DNA of 64,000 bases from CAIXSC01 sp046349855 (GTDB lineage: Bacteria > Planctomycetota > Planctomycetia > Pirellulales > Pirellulaceae), in contig JAXMBM010000015.1 in NCBI GenBank assembly GCA_046349855.1, positions 62,001 through 126,000 of the forward strand, written 5' to 3'. Made by a program: the position numbers and the translations under genes. The notes beneath the pieces are model-generated. The model made no database searches. It saw only the letters and a list, made by a program, of their open reading frames with translations, and had not been told where the DNA came from. Positions 6,450-15,660 of the stretch are shown here, piece by piece. Position 1 is the first letter of the stretch. Each line of letters opens with the position of its first letter.

Positions 6450-8969
6450 CTAGAAAATACCCAGGGCCAGCAAACTGTATCGCACGACGAGCCCGGCCGC
6501 TACGACACTCACCATACTCATCAGTTTAATGAGAATGTTCAAGCTGGGCCCGGACGTATCCTTGAACGGGTCGCCGACCGTGTCACCGACCACGGCCGCC
6601 TTGTGGGCCTCGGTTCCCTTCCCACCGTGGGCGCCCCCCTCGATGTGCTTCTTGGCATTGTCCCAGGCTCCGCCCGCGTTGGCCATGAAGACCGCGACGC
6701 AGAACCCCGTGGTCAGCGAGCCGACGAGCAATCCCATGACGCCTGCCACTCCCAGCAGCAGTCCGGTCGCCACGGGGGTGGCCAGTGCCAGCAGCGACGG
6801 GATGACCATTTCCCGCTGGGCCGCTCGAGTGCTGATGGCGACGGGCGCCGCGTAGTCCGGTTTGAGCGTGCCGGACATGATCTCCGCATGATCCCGGAAC
6901 TGTCGCCGTACTTCCTCGACCATCCCCTTGGCCGCGCGCCCCACCGCTTTCATGGTCAGCGCGCAGAACAGGAACGTCACCATGCTGCCCAGGAAGGCGC
7001 CGACCAGCACCAGGGGATTCATGAGCGTCACGTCATAGTAGCGCATGTAGTCCGCCATCGTCCCTCGGCTGGCCTCCACCAACCGTCCCTGTTGCCGCAG
7101 CTGCTCCTGCAACTCGGCCGAGACCACGGCCCGCGGTGCCAGGCGAGCATAGTCGGGTAAGCCGCGGCCGCCGATCACCAGCAGGGCCTGGTTGTCGCGC
7201 GCCGTCGCGCCCAGGCGTACCGCCAGATCCGCATTCAACTTGACCACCTCGTCCGTGGCCCCGCTCACCACCACCGTATGGGCCCAGCGGTCCAGCCCGA
7301 CTCGCACCTCTTCCACATACGCCGCCAGCAGCGCCAGCGCCGTGAGGGCGGCCGAGCCGATGGCGAATCCTTTGCCGGTGGCGGCCGTCGTGTTACCCAA
7401 GGCGTCGAGCGCGTCGGTACGCTCGCGGACCAGCGGTTCGAGCTCCGACATCTGGGCGTTGCCACCCGCATTGTCCGCGATCGGTCCGTAGGCATCGGTG
7501 GCCAGGGTGATGCCGAGCGTGCTGAGCATCCCCACGGCGGCAATGCCCACGCCGTACAGCCCCAGCGCGAATAACTGCGGATCGCCGAAATCCCAGCCGC
7601 TGCCGCAGCCAAAGGCCACGATCGTGGCCACCGACGTAATCGCTACCGGCGCCCAGGTGCTCAACATCCCCTCGGCGATGCCGCCGATGATCACCGTGGC
7701 CGGCCCGGTCAGCGCCTGATCGGCCAGTTCGCGCGTCGGACGGTATTCGTTGCTCGTCGAGTATTCGGTCCACTTGCCGATCAGCCAGCCAGCGACCAGG
7801 CCCGCGATCACACTGCAGCCCACCGGCCAATGCGCCGGCAGCAGCCACCAGGTCAGTCCCAACGCCGCCACGATGATCAGCACGGTCGACAGATTGATGC
7901 CGCGCGCGAGCGCCTGCAGCAGCGTGCGCTGCGTGGCGTCCTCCTCGGTCCGCACGGCGTACATCCCCAGGATCGACAGCACGGTTCCCACGCCGGCCAG
8001 CGCCATCGGCAGCAGGATGGAACGCAACTGCTCTTGTTCGTTGCCGAAGGCGGCGACGCCCAGTGCCGCGGTGGCCAGGATCGCTCCGCAGTACGACTCG
8101 TACAGGTCCGCCCCCATCCCGGCGACGTCTCCTACGTTGTCTCCCACGTTGTCCGCGATCGTCGCCGGATTGCGCGGATCATCCTCCGGTATCGAATGCT
8201 CGACCTTGCCCACCAGGTCGGCTCCCACATCGGCCGCCTTGGTGAAAATGCCGCCGCCCACGCGGGCAAACAGCGCCTGGCTGCTCGCACCCATGCCAAA
8301 GCAGAGCATCGTGACCGTGATCTCCAGCAAATCCAGTCGCTCCATGCCCATCCCCGGCCAGACCCAGTAGAGGAAGCCAAACCAGAGAGTGATATCCAGC
8401 GACCCCAAACCGACGACGGTCAGCCCCATCACCGCCCCACTGCGAAACGCGATCTGAAGTCCCTGATTGAGCGACTTGCGAGCTCCCGCCGCCGTCCGGC
8501 TGCTGGCTTGAGTCGCCGTCTTCATGCCAAACCAGCCGGCCAGACCCGAGAACAGACCGCCGGTCAGGAAGGCGAACGGCACAAAACGGCTCTGGACCTG
8601 CAGACCAAACGCCGCAATCGCCAGCAGCACAAAGATCACAACAAAAAACGCGGCCACCACCCGGTACTGCTGCCGCAGGTAGGCGTTGGCCCCTTCGCGC
8701 ACATAGCCCGCGATTTCGACCATGCGAGGTGTCCCGGGATCGGCTGCCAGCATCTGCTGGTAGAACCGCCAGGCTTGCACCAGCGCCGCGACGGAGGCCA
8801 CGAGCGCCAGGCACCACACCGCCACCACCGTGATGTCCCCGCCACTTCCCGCGGCCGACGAACCGTCGGCGGCGTGGGCCGTCGTGGCGAACAGGGGACC
8901 GGTGGCAACAGCGGCGAACAGGCCGGCTACACGGCGGCTGCCGAAGCGGAAAGACGTACAAGCGAACAT
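6450..8969 (-). CDS. hppA: Membrane-bound, K+-dependent-type ion-pumping pyrophosphatase
   Basis: 839 residues, M-PPase family, about 16 transmembrane helices. It hydrolyses PPi and pumps H+ or Na+ out of the cytoplasm. The catalytic signature DVGADLVGKVE followed by DDPRNPATIADNVGDNVGD is intact, as is the C-terminal GGKGTEAHKAAVVGDTVGDP motif. The subtype-defining segment reads GNTTAATGKG. Ala, rather than Lys, at this position marks K+-dependent enzymes (established knowledge). H+ versus Na+ specificity was not settled by eye. It has an N-terminal signal-like segment and is longer than most bacterial M-PPases (about 700). It is transcribed with rsfS. A CRP/FNR-like palindrome lies 120 bp upstream. 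Confidence 0.96.
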   Translation of the reverse strand: MFACTSFRFGSRRVAGLFAAVATGPLFATTAHAADGSSAAGSGGDITVVAVWCLALVASVAALVQAWRFYQQMLAADPGTPRMVEIAGYVREGANAYLRQQYRVVAAFFVVIFVLLAIAAFGLQVQSRFVPFAFLTGGLFSGLAGWFGMKTATQASSRTAAGARKSLNQGLQIAFRSGAVMGLTVVGLGSLDITLWFGFLYWVWPGMGMERLDLLEITVTMLCFGMGASSQALFARVGGGIFTKAADVGADLVGKVEHSIPEDDPRNPATIADNVGDNVGDVAGMGADLYESYCGAILATAALGVAAFGNEQEQLRSILLPMALAGVGTVLSILGMYAVRTEEDATQRTLLQALARGINLSTVLIIVAALGLTWWLLPAHWPVGCSVIAGLVAGWLIGKWTEYSTSNEYRPTRELADQALTGPATVIIGGIAEGMLSTWAPVAITSVATIVAFGCGSGWDFGDPQLFALGLYGVGIAAVGMLSTLGITLATDAYGPIADNAGGNAQMSELEPLVRERTDALDALGNTTAATGKGFAIGSAALTALALLAAYVEEVRVGLDRWAHTVVVSGATDEVVKLNADLAVRLGATARDNQALLVIGGRGLPDYARLAPRAVVSAELQEQLRQQGRLVEASRGTMADYMRYYDVTLMNPLVLVGAFLGSMVTFLFCALTMKAVGRAAKGMVEEVRRQFRDHAEIMSGTLKPDYAAPVAISTRAAQREMVIPSLLALATPVATGLLLGVAGVMGLLVGSLTTGFCVAVFMANAGGAWDNAKKHIEGGAHGGKGTEAHKAAVVGDTVGDPFKDTSGPSLNILIKLMSMVSVVAAGLVVRYSLLALGIF

Positions 8970-9339
8970 GGCGAAAGCTCCTCGAAAGCTGCGGAGCTCG
9001 AAACGCCACGCTCGGCGTCCGTGACAAGGGTCCCTGTGGCGGCCGTCGGTTACGTGGCCTCTCGGGAAATCCTGGGTAAGGGGTAGTTTGTGAAAAAAAT
9101 CACAGGTAGGACTGACTGCAGTTTAGAGGGTGCGCCGCTCCCCGGCAACACGGAGCGGCCATCCCGGAGGGTGCGACTTGGGTGTCCGGCTTGAAGCGCC
9201 GTGCCTCGCTCGCCATACTTGGACCCCGCCGGCCGCTACCTCGAACCGGCCCTCCCCCCCGAGCTCCGACGTTGGCGCCGTGCCGATGGCGTTGCGCCGA
9301 AGGCGAGGGAATCCCGCCGTTTTCCAGGAGATTACGCCC
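8970..9339. other. Divergent intergenic region between hppA and the HEAT-repeat lipoprotein
   Basis: 370 bp without a convincing gene. It holds the TGTGA-N6-TCACA palindrome at 9089-9104 and the Shine-Dalgarno-like CAGGAG (9325-9330) of the downstream lipoprotein. No clear -35/-10 pairs were found on either strand. Confidence 0.6.
9089..9104. promoter_or_regulatory. CRP/FNR-family-like palindromic operator TGTGA-A6-TCACA
   Basis: A perfect inverted repeat: TGTGA at 9089-9093, six A residues, TCACA at 9100-9104. This equals the E. coli CRP consensus half-sites with the correct 6-bp spacing. It sits 120 bp upstream of the hppA ATG and 236 bp upstream of the lipoprotein ATG. The cognate regulator is not in this window. 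Confidence 0.5.
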
Positions 9340-10038
9340 ATGCATCACCTCCGGACCATGGCCACGTGGGCCGCGTTGGGGGCGGTCTGTTGTGGTTGCG
9401 GCGAAGCCCCGACGCCCGCGCCGGTGGCGGCACCTGCTTCCACACCGCGTCGAGCCACTCCGCCTGCGCCTCCGGTGGTGAAAAAGAGCGAGCCGCCGGT
9501 CGATCCGCGGGCCTTTGCGTCTCCCGCCGCTGCGCTCGACGCTCTGCTGGCCGCCATCAAGAGCAATGACGCTCGGGGGGTGAACACGGCGGAAGGCTGG
9601 TTCGGCACGCAGGGGGAACCGGCAGCCGTGGCCCTGCACGCGGTGGTTCGGGATGAGATGGCCGATCTGGAGCGGCGTTTGACGGCCTGCCGCGCCCTGG
9701 GATCGATGGGAGCGACCGGCGGTCAAAAACTGCTCGAATGCCTGCCGATCGAGCCGGAGCAGTTACAGCTGCGGGTGATCGAATCGGTGAGTCGGGTCAA
9801 GCCGCCGACGGCGGTGATCATTGGCCGCCTGCATACCCTGGCACTCGACGGCGACGTGCGCATGCGTCACGCGGCGCTCAAGGGCCTGGGGCGCATTGGA
9901 CCGCCGGCCAAGGAAGTGGTGCCGGACCTGCAGAAAATCCTCAACGATCCCTCGGCGGACGAGCAGCTGCGGGGCGAGGCCGGCAAGGCGCTCAAGGCGA
10001 TCGACCCGCGCAAGGGACTGATGGGAGTGGCGAAGTAG
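9340..10038 (+). CDS. Secreted (probable lipoprotein) HEAT-repeat protein
   Basis: 232 residues from the ATG at 9340, chosen over upstream in-frame starts because CAGGAG lies 9 bp before it and a signal sequence follows directly (MHHLRTMATWAALGAVCCGC). The Cys-rich end suggests lipidation, though the lipobox is imperfect. A Pro/Ala linker (residues 25-55) leads to a helical domain. Its later part has the HEAT/PBS-lyase-like pattern VRMRHAALKGLGRIGPPAKEVVPDL (the core unit near residues 170-200). Such proteins are common planctomycete surface scaffolds; no catalytic motif is present. It faces a short conserved-hypothetical gene on the opposite strand. Confidence 0.8.
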   Translation: MHHLRTMATWAALGAVCCGCGEAPTPAPVAAPASTPRRATPPAPPVVKKSEPPVDPRAFASPAAALDALLAAIKSNDARGVNTAEGWFGTQGEPAAVALHAVVRDEMADLERRLTACRALGSMGATGGQKLLECLPIEPEQLQLRVIESVSRVKPPTAVIIGRLHTLALDGDVRMRHAALKGLGRIGPPAKEVVPDLQKILNDPSADEQLRGEAGKALKAIDPRKGLMGVAK

Positions 10039-10086
10039 TCCGGCGGCTGGCCGGGTGGTCGCGCAGTTGGGGACGTCGACGCCGTG

Positions 10087-10335
10087 TCAGGCGGAGGGCC
10101 GACGGAAGTGCTGGTAGGCCAGCAGAACTTCGTACAGATCGCTGGAAATCGTGATCTCGTCGTCCTCGAAGTCCTGGACCCAGGCCCGACGATTCTTCAC
10201 TGCATCCGCCAGCACCGAAATCACTTCGCCCAGGGGAACAGTCACCGTGGGACGCAAGGGAAGCGTGTCCGGGAGCGCCCGCACCTGCGGTTCGTTTTCC
10301 GGTCCGTAGTAGACACGCAATCGGGGAGCGGCCAT
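10087..10335 (-). CDS. Conserved-looking small hypothetical protein, 82 aa
   Basis: 82 residues, acidic, with no signal peptide or TM. The N-terminal half looks like a beta-rich fold (APRLRVYYGPENEPQVRALP, then LPLRPTVTVPLGEVISVLAD); the rest is helical (AVKNRRAWVQDFEDDEITIS). The GEVISVLADAVKNRRAWVQDF pattern and lack of low complexity argue for a real gene. Not recognised. It ends just beyond the lipoprotein stop (convergent) and starts 262 bp from tex, so it is probably monocistronic. Confidence 0.6.
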   Translation of the reverse strand: MAAPRLRVYYGPENEPQVRALPDTLPLRPTVTVPLGEVISVLADAVKNRRAWVQDFEDDEITISSDLYEVLLAYQHFRRPSA

Positions 10336-10493
10336 CGTTCACCTTCCTTGGAACATATTGCGGGTAGCGAACTACCTGATTGTCCACTGGTATCGGCTAT
10401 GCGAGGCGTGCGGGTTGAATTTGTTAACCGGTTCCTACCTGTTTTGGGTCTGGCGGCCGGCCGGGGAGGTTGGGCGGGTGGCAGGGCGGAACC

Positions 10494-10523
10494 TTGACAA
10501 CCCCTACCCGGCACCACTAGATT
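10494..10523 (+). promoter_or_regulatory. Predicted sigma70-type promoter of tex
   Basis: TTGACA (10494-10499), an 18-bp spacer, TAGATT (10518-10523). The ATG of tex is 75 bp downstream. A perfect -35 box with an acceptable -10; prediction only. Confidence 0.5.
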
Positions 10524-10597
10524 GCCGGGCTGTTTGCGTTAAGTCCTCTTGTTTCTTCCACTAACGTACGCTCGACCTTGTCGTCCGGCGGCCTCCT

Positions 10598-13500
10598 ATG
10601 GACACCACCATCAGTATCGACCTGGCGCAGGTCGCTCGCGATCAGGGGATCCCGTTCGAACGGGTCCAGCGGACCGTCGAGTTGCTTGACGAAGGAAACA
10701 CGGTCCCGTTCATCACGCGGTACCGCAAGGACCAGACGGGGGGGCTCGACGAAGAGCAGATCCGGCGCATCCTGGAAGAGGTCACGACGCAACGGCAATT
10801 GGCCGAACGAAAGCAGACGATACTCAAGTCGATCGAGTCGCAGGGCAAGCTCACGCCCGAACTCGCTGGACTGATCCGTTCGGCCCGCTCGCCCAAGCAC
10901 CTGGAAGATCTGTATCTCCCTTTCAAGCCCAAGAAGCAGACGCTCGCCACGCTCGCCCGCCAGCGCGGACTCGAGCCCCTGGCTCTGGAAATCCTCCAGC
11001 AGGACCCGGCTGCGGTCGACCTGACCGCCCGCGCCACTCAGCTGGTGAATCCCGATCAGAAACTGGCCACCGTCGACGACGTGCTGGCTGGTGTGCGGCA
11101 CATCCTGGCGGAGCAGTTCAGCGAACGCTCGGACCTCCGCAGCCGCCTGCGCCGCATTGTGCAGCGCACCGGTCGACTCCTCAGTTCACGGATCGAACCG
11201 AGCGAAAAGCGAGCGGCCGAAGCGGCTGCCGCTGCTGCCGCTGCCGCCGATCCTGCCTCCCCCACCGCGGACTCGCTGGGGGCATCCCCAGTCGCCTCTT
11301 CGGTCGAACTCGCGGAAAGCGAAACGCCTCACGAACCGGTGCTCGACGAGACCGAACATCTCGAACACGACGACGATCACGAACATGACGACACCGTCGG
11401 CGATCCCCACGATGAACTGCTGCACGACGACGATGACGAATTGACCGGCGAGGAATTGCACGGCGAGGAATTGCTGGACGACGACGGTGCTGCCGACGAA
11501 GGTGCCGCCGACGAAGGTGCCGCCGCCGAGAGTATCTCGGACGGCGCTGCTTCCACGGACAGTGCGTCCTCCGAAAGTGCCGCCAACGAGACGCTGCCTG
11601 AGGCAGGCGCGGCGGTGGCCGGTGGAGCGCTCGAGGGCGCGGTCGAGGGGGCGCCTGAGGGAACGCTCGAGGGGGCGGTAGAACCGGCGGCTGATGCGGC
11701 CGCGGAGGAGGGTTCGGGAGCGGACCAGGCGGTGGCACCGGCCGGTACGGCGGGCCGGGCGGCGGCGAGTACGGCGGGGCTGACGCCCAAGACGGCGACG
11801 GTCACGCCACGCGGCCTGCGGCCTACCGCCATTCCACCCGTCAAGCTGACCGCTCGGCAGCAGGCGCGCGCTGCGGCCCGCGAGGCGAAGAAGAAGAAGA
11901 AACAGAAACTCCTGGAGAGTCTGTACAAGGACTATTACCAGTACCAGGAGCCGCTGTCCAAGGTACCGCCCCACCGCATGCTGGCCATCAATCGGGGCGA
12001 GCGTTCGCAGGTCTTGCGAGTCCGGATCGAGGCCGATCACGCGGCGCTGGAGCGCGAGGCCCTGGAACTGCTCGTTCCGCCCGACCATCCGCACGCGGCA
12101 TTCCTGCAGTCCTGCGTCCACGACGCCCTCAATCGGCTGGTGATGCCGAGTCTCGAGCGGGAAGTACGCCGCGAGATGACCGACAAGGCCGAACGGCACG
12201 CGGTGGACGTGTTCGTCCGCAATCTCCGCAAGCTGCTGCTGCAGCCGCCGGTGCATGGACGGCGCGTGCTGGCGATCGACCCCGGGTTCCGCAGCGGCTG
12301 CAAGCTCGCGGCACTCGACGAATTCGGCAACCTGATCGACCACGGCACGATCCACATCATCGGGCCGGAACAGCATCGGCAACTGTGCCGTTCCCGCCTC
12401 GTCGAATTGATCCGGAAACATCGGCTGTCGGTGCTGGCGATCGGCAATGGCACCGCCTGCCGCGAGACGGAACAACTGGTGGCCGACATTCTGGGCAACG
12501 AGTTGAAGGATGAGCAGGTCGAGTATGTCATCGTGAACGAGGCGGGCGCCAGCGTTTACTCGACCAGCCCCATCGGGCGCGAGGAGCTTCCCAAGTACGA
12601 CGCGACGGTGCGGGGCGCCGTATCGATTGGCCGCCGGCTGCTCGATCCGCTCTCGGAACTCGTCAAGATCAACCCGGCCAACATCGGCGTCGGGCTCTAT
12701 CAGCATGATCTCAAGGCCAAGCATCTCCGCGAATCGCTCGACGCGGTCGTCGAGTCATGCGTCAATTACGTGGGGGTCGACGTCAATACGGCCAGCCCGG
12801 CTCTGCTGCGTTACGTCTCGGGACTCAATCAGCTCACGGCCCGGAGACTGTACGAGTATCGCCTGCAGCACGGGCCCTTCCAGAGCCGCGAGCAGTTCAA
12901 GCAGGTCCCCGGGTTCGGCGAAGCCACCTTCGTGCAGTCGGCCGGCTTCCTCAAGATCTACGGCGGGGCCAGTCCGCTCGACGCGACCTGGATCCATCCG
13001 GAAAGTTACGACGTCGCCCGTCGTCTGCTGGAACGGCTCGAAAGCAGCGAAGCCGACCTGGCGATCGAGGTGACGCCGGCCCCGACCGCGGTCGCGCTCA
13101 CCCCGGCTCCGGCACCGTTTGGCGGCGACGTCATCGCGTCGGCGGCGGCGCCCGCCGACACGGCAGTGGCGGGACCGGCCGAGTCAACGGAAGGTGCGAC
13201 GACGGAGCTCGCGGCCATCCCCACCGAGACTGCCGCCTCCGAGGCCGTTGCGGCGCCCGCGAGCACCGCGGGAGAGGAGGCTGCGATCTCGGCGGACGCC
13301 CTGTCGACCGATCCGTCGGCCGTAGTTGCACCGGCCGCAGTTGCACCGGCCGCCGCCGCCGAACGTGTCCTGACGAACGCTGCGTCGGCGGTCGCTCCCG
13401 AGCCCTCGGCGGTGACGGAGGCGGCGAGCGACGTGGTCGACGCGGGTGGCACCGCCGCGGTGGCCAGTGATCGCGAACCGTTGTCCGAGCGGATCGCGCG

Positions 13501-14260
13501 CGTCCATGCGGGGCAGCTGTCGCAGGAACTGGCGATTGGCGAGTTGTCGTTGCGCGACATGCTGTTGGCGTTGGCGCGGCCCACGCGCGACCCGCGCGAA
13601 GATCTGCCGCCGCCCGTCTTCCGCCGCGGCATCATGAAGCTGGAGGATCTGGCCTCCGGTATGGAACTCAGCGGCACCGTGCTCAACGTCGTCGATTTCG
13701 GGGTGTTCGTCGATATCGGGTTGTCCGATAGCGCCCTGGTGCACATCAGTCGCCTGGCCGATCGATTCATCAAGGATCCGCACGAAGTGGTGGGGATTGG
13801 CGATGTCCTCAAGGTCTGGGTGGTGGAAGTGGACAAGCAGCGGCGGCGGGTATCGCTGACCGCGATCCAGCCGGGGAGCGAGCGTCCGCGCGATACGCGC
13901 CCGCCTCGCGGTGGCAAGCCGGAAGGGAACCGGGACGAGCGACCGGCACCGGCCGGCGGTCGTCGGCCACCGCCGGCCAACGCCGGGCGGCCCGGCGCGG
14001 CGCGACCGCAGCAGGGTGGCGCACGTCCTGCGGGAGGCCGTCCGTCCGGTGGCCGTCCGTCCGGCGGGCCGCCGCCCAAGGGGGGGCGCCCACCGCGGCC
14101 CAGCACCCATGTGGTGAAGCCGAAGAAATCGGCGCCGTCTCCGCCCATCACCAAGGGCATGATCGAAGGTTCGGAGCCCATGCGGACCTTCGGCGACCTG
14201 ATGCAATTCTTCCAGAAGAAGAAGGAAGGGGACGAGCCGGAGAAGAAGGGAGACAGCTGA
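10598..14260 (+). CDS. tex: Tex-family RNA-binding transcription accessory protein with two large low-complexity insertions
   Basis: 1220 residues against about 720-780 for normal Tex. Order: N-terminal helical Tex domain (1-200); an Ala/Glu/Asp-rich insertion (about 200-425) with His-Asp runs; the helical core (KDYYQYQEPLSKVPPHRMLA); a YqgF/RuvC-like domain starting GRRVLAIDPGFRSG (about 553); a helix-hairpin-helix pair (about 724-810, VGVDVNTASPALLRYVSGLN and VPGFGEATF); a second Ala/Thr/Pro-rich insertion (about 820-955); an S1 domain (about 1018-1090, SGTVLNVVDFGVFVDIGL); and a basic Gly/Arg/Pro tail ending in EKKG. Tex binds nucleic acid and associates with RNA polymerase. The insertions sit at domain borders, so the fold should be intact. 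The tail resembles RGG-type RNA-binding segments. Single gene with its own predicted promoter. Confidence 0.93.
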   Translation: MDTTISIDLAQVARDQGIPFERVQRTVELLDEGNTVPFITRYRKDQTGGLDEEQIRRILEEVTTQRQLAERKQTILKSIESQGKLTPELAGLIRSARSPKHLEDLYLPFKPKKQTLATLARQRGLEPLALEILQQDPAAVDLTARATQLVNPDQKLATVDDVLAGVRHILAEQFSERSDLRSRLRRIVQRTGRLLSSRIEPSEKRAAEAAAAAAAAADPASPTADSLGASPVASSVELAESETPHEPVLDETEHLEHDDDHEHDDTVGDPHDELLHDDDDELTGEELHGEELLDDDGAADEGAADEGAAAESISDGAASTDSASSESAANETLPEAGAAVAGGALEGAVEGAPEGTLEGAVEPAADAAAEEGSGADQAVAPAGTAGRAAASTAGLTPKTATVTPRGLRPTAIPPVKLTARQQARAAAREAKKKKKQKLLESLYKDYYQYQEPLSKVPPHRMLAINRGERSQVLRVRIEADHAALEREALELLVPPDHPHAAFLQSCVHDALNRLVMPSLEREVRREMTDKAERHAVDVFVRNLRKLLLQPPVHGRRVLAIDPGFRSGCKLAALDEFGNLIDHGTIHIIGPEQHRQLCRSRLVELIRKHRLSVLAIGNGTACRETEQLVADILGNELKDEQVEYVIVNEAGASVYSTSPIGREELPKYDATVRGAVSIGRRLLDPLSELVKINPANIGVGLYQHDLKAKHLRESLDAVVESCVNYVGVDVNTASPALLRYVSGLNQLTARRLYEYRLQHGPFQSREQFKQVPGFGEATFVQSAGFLKIYGGASPLDATWIHPESYDVARRLLERLESSEADLAIEVTPAPTAVALTPAPAPFGGDVIASAAAPADTAVAGPAESTEGATTELAAIPTETAASEAVAAPASTAGEEAAISADALSTDPSAVVAPAAVAPAAAAERVLTNAASAVAPEPSAVTEAASDVVDAGGTAAVASDREPLSERIARVHAGQLSQELAIGELSLRDMLLALARPTRDPREDLPPPVFRRGIMKLEDLASGMELSGTVLNVVDFGVFVDIGLSDSALVHISRLADRFIKDPHEVVGIGDVLKVWVVEVDKQRRRVSLTAIQPGSERPRDTRPPRGGKPEGNRDERPAPAGGRRPPPANAGRPGAARPQQGGARPAGGRPSGGRPSGGPPPKGGRPPRPSTHVVKPKKSAPSPPITKGMIEGSEPMRTFGDLMQFFQKKKEGDEPEKKGDS

Positions 14261-14383
14261 GCTGCCGTGCTGTCTGGTGAGCGGCAGCGAGCCGTAGCGA
14301 AATGGCAGCGCGGTGACTGGTTGGCGTGGAGCGTCTCCTCATGGTGGCACGCGCTCCCGCACTCGCGGTGAGATTCGGTCGCC

Positions 14384-15652
14384 CTACGTTGCGATCAGGC
14401 GTCCGTCCTCGTACTGAGTGGGAACGACATCGATCAGTTGCCCCTCGAATTGGCTGGAGCCGGCCAGCTCCACCGTCGCATAGCGGCAGGCCGTGCCGGC
14501 GACATGCTCGGGGCGCCGCTCGCTGAGTGTCTCGACGAGCACGCGGAGTCGGCGGCCGGCCAGGCTCCGCACGTACGCTTCCCGCAATTCCCGTTCGAGC
14601 TCGCCCAGCTGCCGGACGCGGTCGGCCTTGAGCCCGGCCGGGACAGGGTCGGAAAACTCGGCGGCCGGCGTCCCCTTCCGCGGGCTGAACGGGAAGATAT
14701 GGATTTTCGAGAAGCCGACTTCCCGTGCCACTCGGCAGGTTGAGTCGAAGTCGGCAGCGGTCTCGCCGGGGAAACCGACGATCACATCCGTGGTCAGAGC
14801 CGGGTGGTCGAGCTGTTCGCGAAGCAGGCGGCAGCGGTCGAGGAAATGCCGAGCTGTCCAGCGGCGCTTCATCCGCCGCAGCACGGCGTCGGAGCCGCTC
14901 TGCAGGCAGACATGCAGGTGCGGGCAGACTTTGTCGCCGTGGCTGGCCACGACGTCGATCAGTTCGCGCGTGACCTCGGTCGCCTCGATGCTCGACAACC
15001 GCACTCGGAAGTCACCGGCCAGCCGCGCGATCTGTTCCACCAGATGCGATAGTCGCAGCCACTCATCCTTGGGCTTCCGCCAGTTCTGGTCGACGCCATA
15101 GTGGCCCAGGTGGATTCCGGTGAGCACGATTTCGCGGTAGCCATGATCGACCAGCCGCTCGACCTCGGCCACGATGTGTTCCAGCGGGCGGCTCGACATC
15201 GTCGGGCGCACGTACGGAATGATGCAGTAGCTGCAGCGCAGCAGGCAGCCATCCTGCACCTTGACGTAGGCGCGGTGGCGGTTGGCGAGCCCGCTGATGC
15301 CGGTGGGAACGTCGACGACGCCGAAGCGGCCGAGCAGGTCGGGGAGTTCCCGTTTGTCGACGACCACTTCACTGACACCGGGCAGCTGAGCCACTTCGTC
15401 AGGGGCGCGCGTCGCGTAGCACCCCATGACGACGATGCGGGCGTGAGGATTTTCCCGAGCCAGCCGACGAATGGCCTGCCGGCTCTTGGCGTCCCCTTCC
15501 GCGGTGACGGTGCAGGTGTTCACGACGCACAGGTCGGCCGGCTGTTCGGCTCCGGCATCACCGTAGCCGATGCCCACCAGCGCCTCACGCACCAGTTCCG
15601 TTTCGTACTGGTTGACCTTGCAGCCCAGCGTCAGCGTCTTGAGCAGTGCCAT
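14384..15652 (-). CDS. mtaB: tRNA (t6A37-C2)-methylthiotransferase MtaB
   Basis: 422 residues, radical-SAM methylthiotransferase converting t6A37 to ms2t6A37 in ANN-decoding tRNAs. N-terminal UPF0004 domain with LGCKVNQYETELV and its own iron-sulfur cysteines (GCK, CVVNTCTV, GCYA), the radical SAM motif CLLRCSYC (about residue 136), then a C-terminal TRAM-like part. The GCKVNQYE signature and general layout favour MtaB over MiaB or RimO. It starts 8 bp after the stop of the ClpS-like gene and is probably co-transcribed with it. Confidence 0.92.
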   Translation of the reverse strand: MALLKTLTLGCKVNQYETELVREALVGIGYGDAGAEQPADLCVVNTCTVTAEGDAKSRQAIRRLARENPHARIVVMGCYATRAPDEVAQLPGVSEVVVDKRELPDLLGRFGVVDVPTGISGLANRHRAYVKVQDGCLLRCSYCIIPYVRPTMSSRPLEHIVAEVERLVDHGYREIVLTGIHLGHYGVDQNWRKPKDEWLRLSHLVEQIARLAGDFRVRLSSIEATEVTRELIDVVASHGDKVCPHLHVCLQSGSDAVLRRMKRRWTARHFLDRCRLLREQLDHPALTTDVIVGFPGETAADFDSTCRVAREVGFSKIHIFPFSPRKGTPAAEFSDPVPAGLKADRVRQLGELERELREAYVRSLAGRRLRVLVETLSERRPEHVAGTACRYATVELAGSSQFEGQLIDVVPTQYEDGRLIAT

Positions 15653-15660
15653 GTCCGGAA

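Noticed and set aside
12037..12531. Antisense open frames over tex
   Set aside because: Shadow frames of the Tex coding sequence; Ser/Arg/Cys-rich and unlike a protein.
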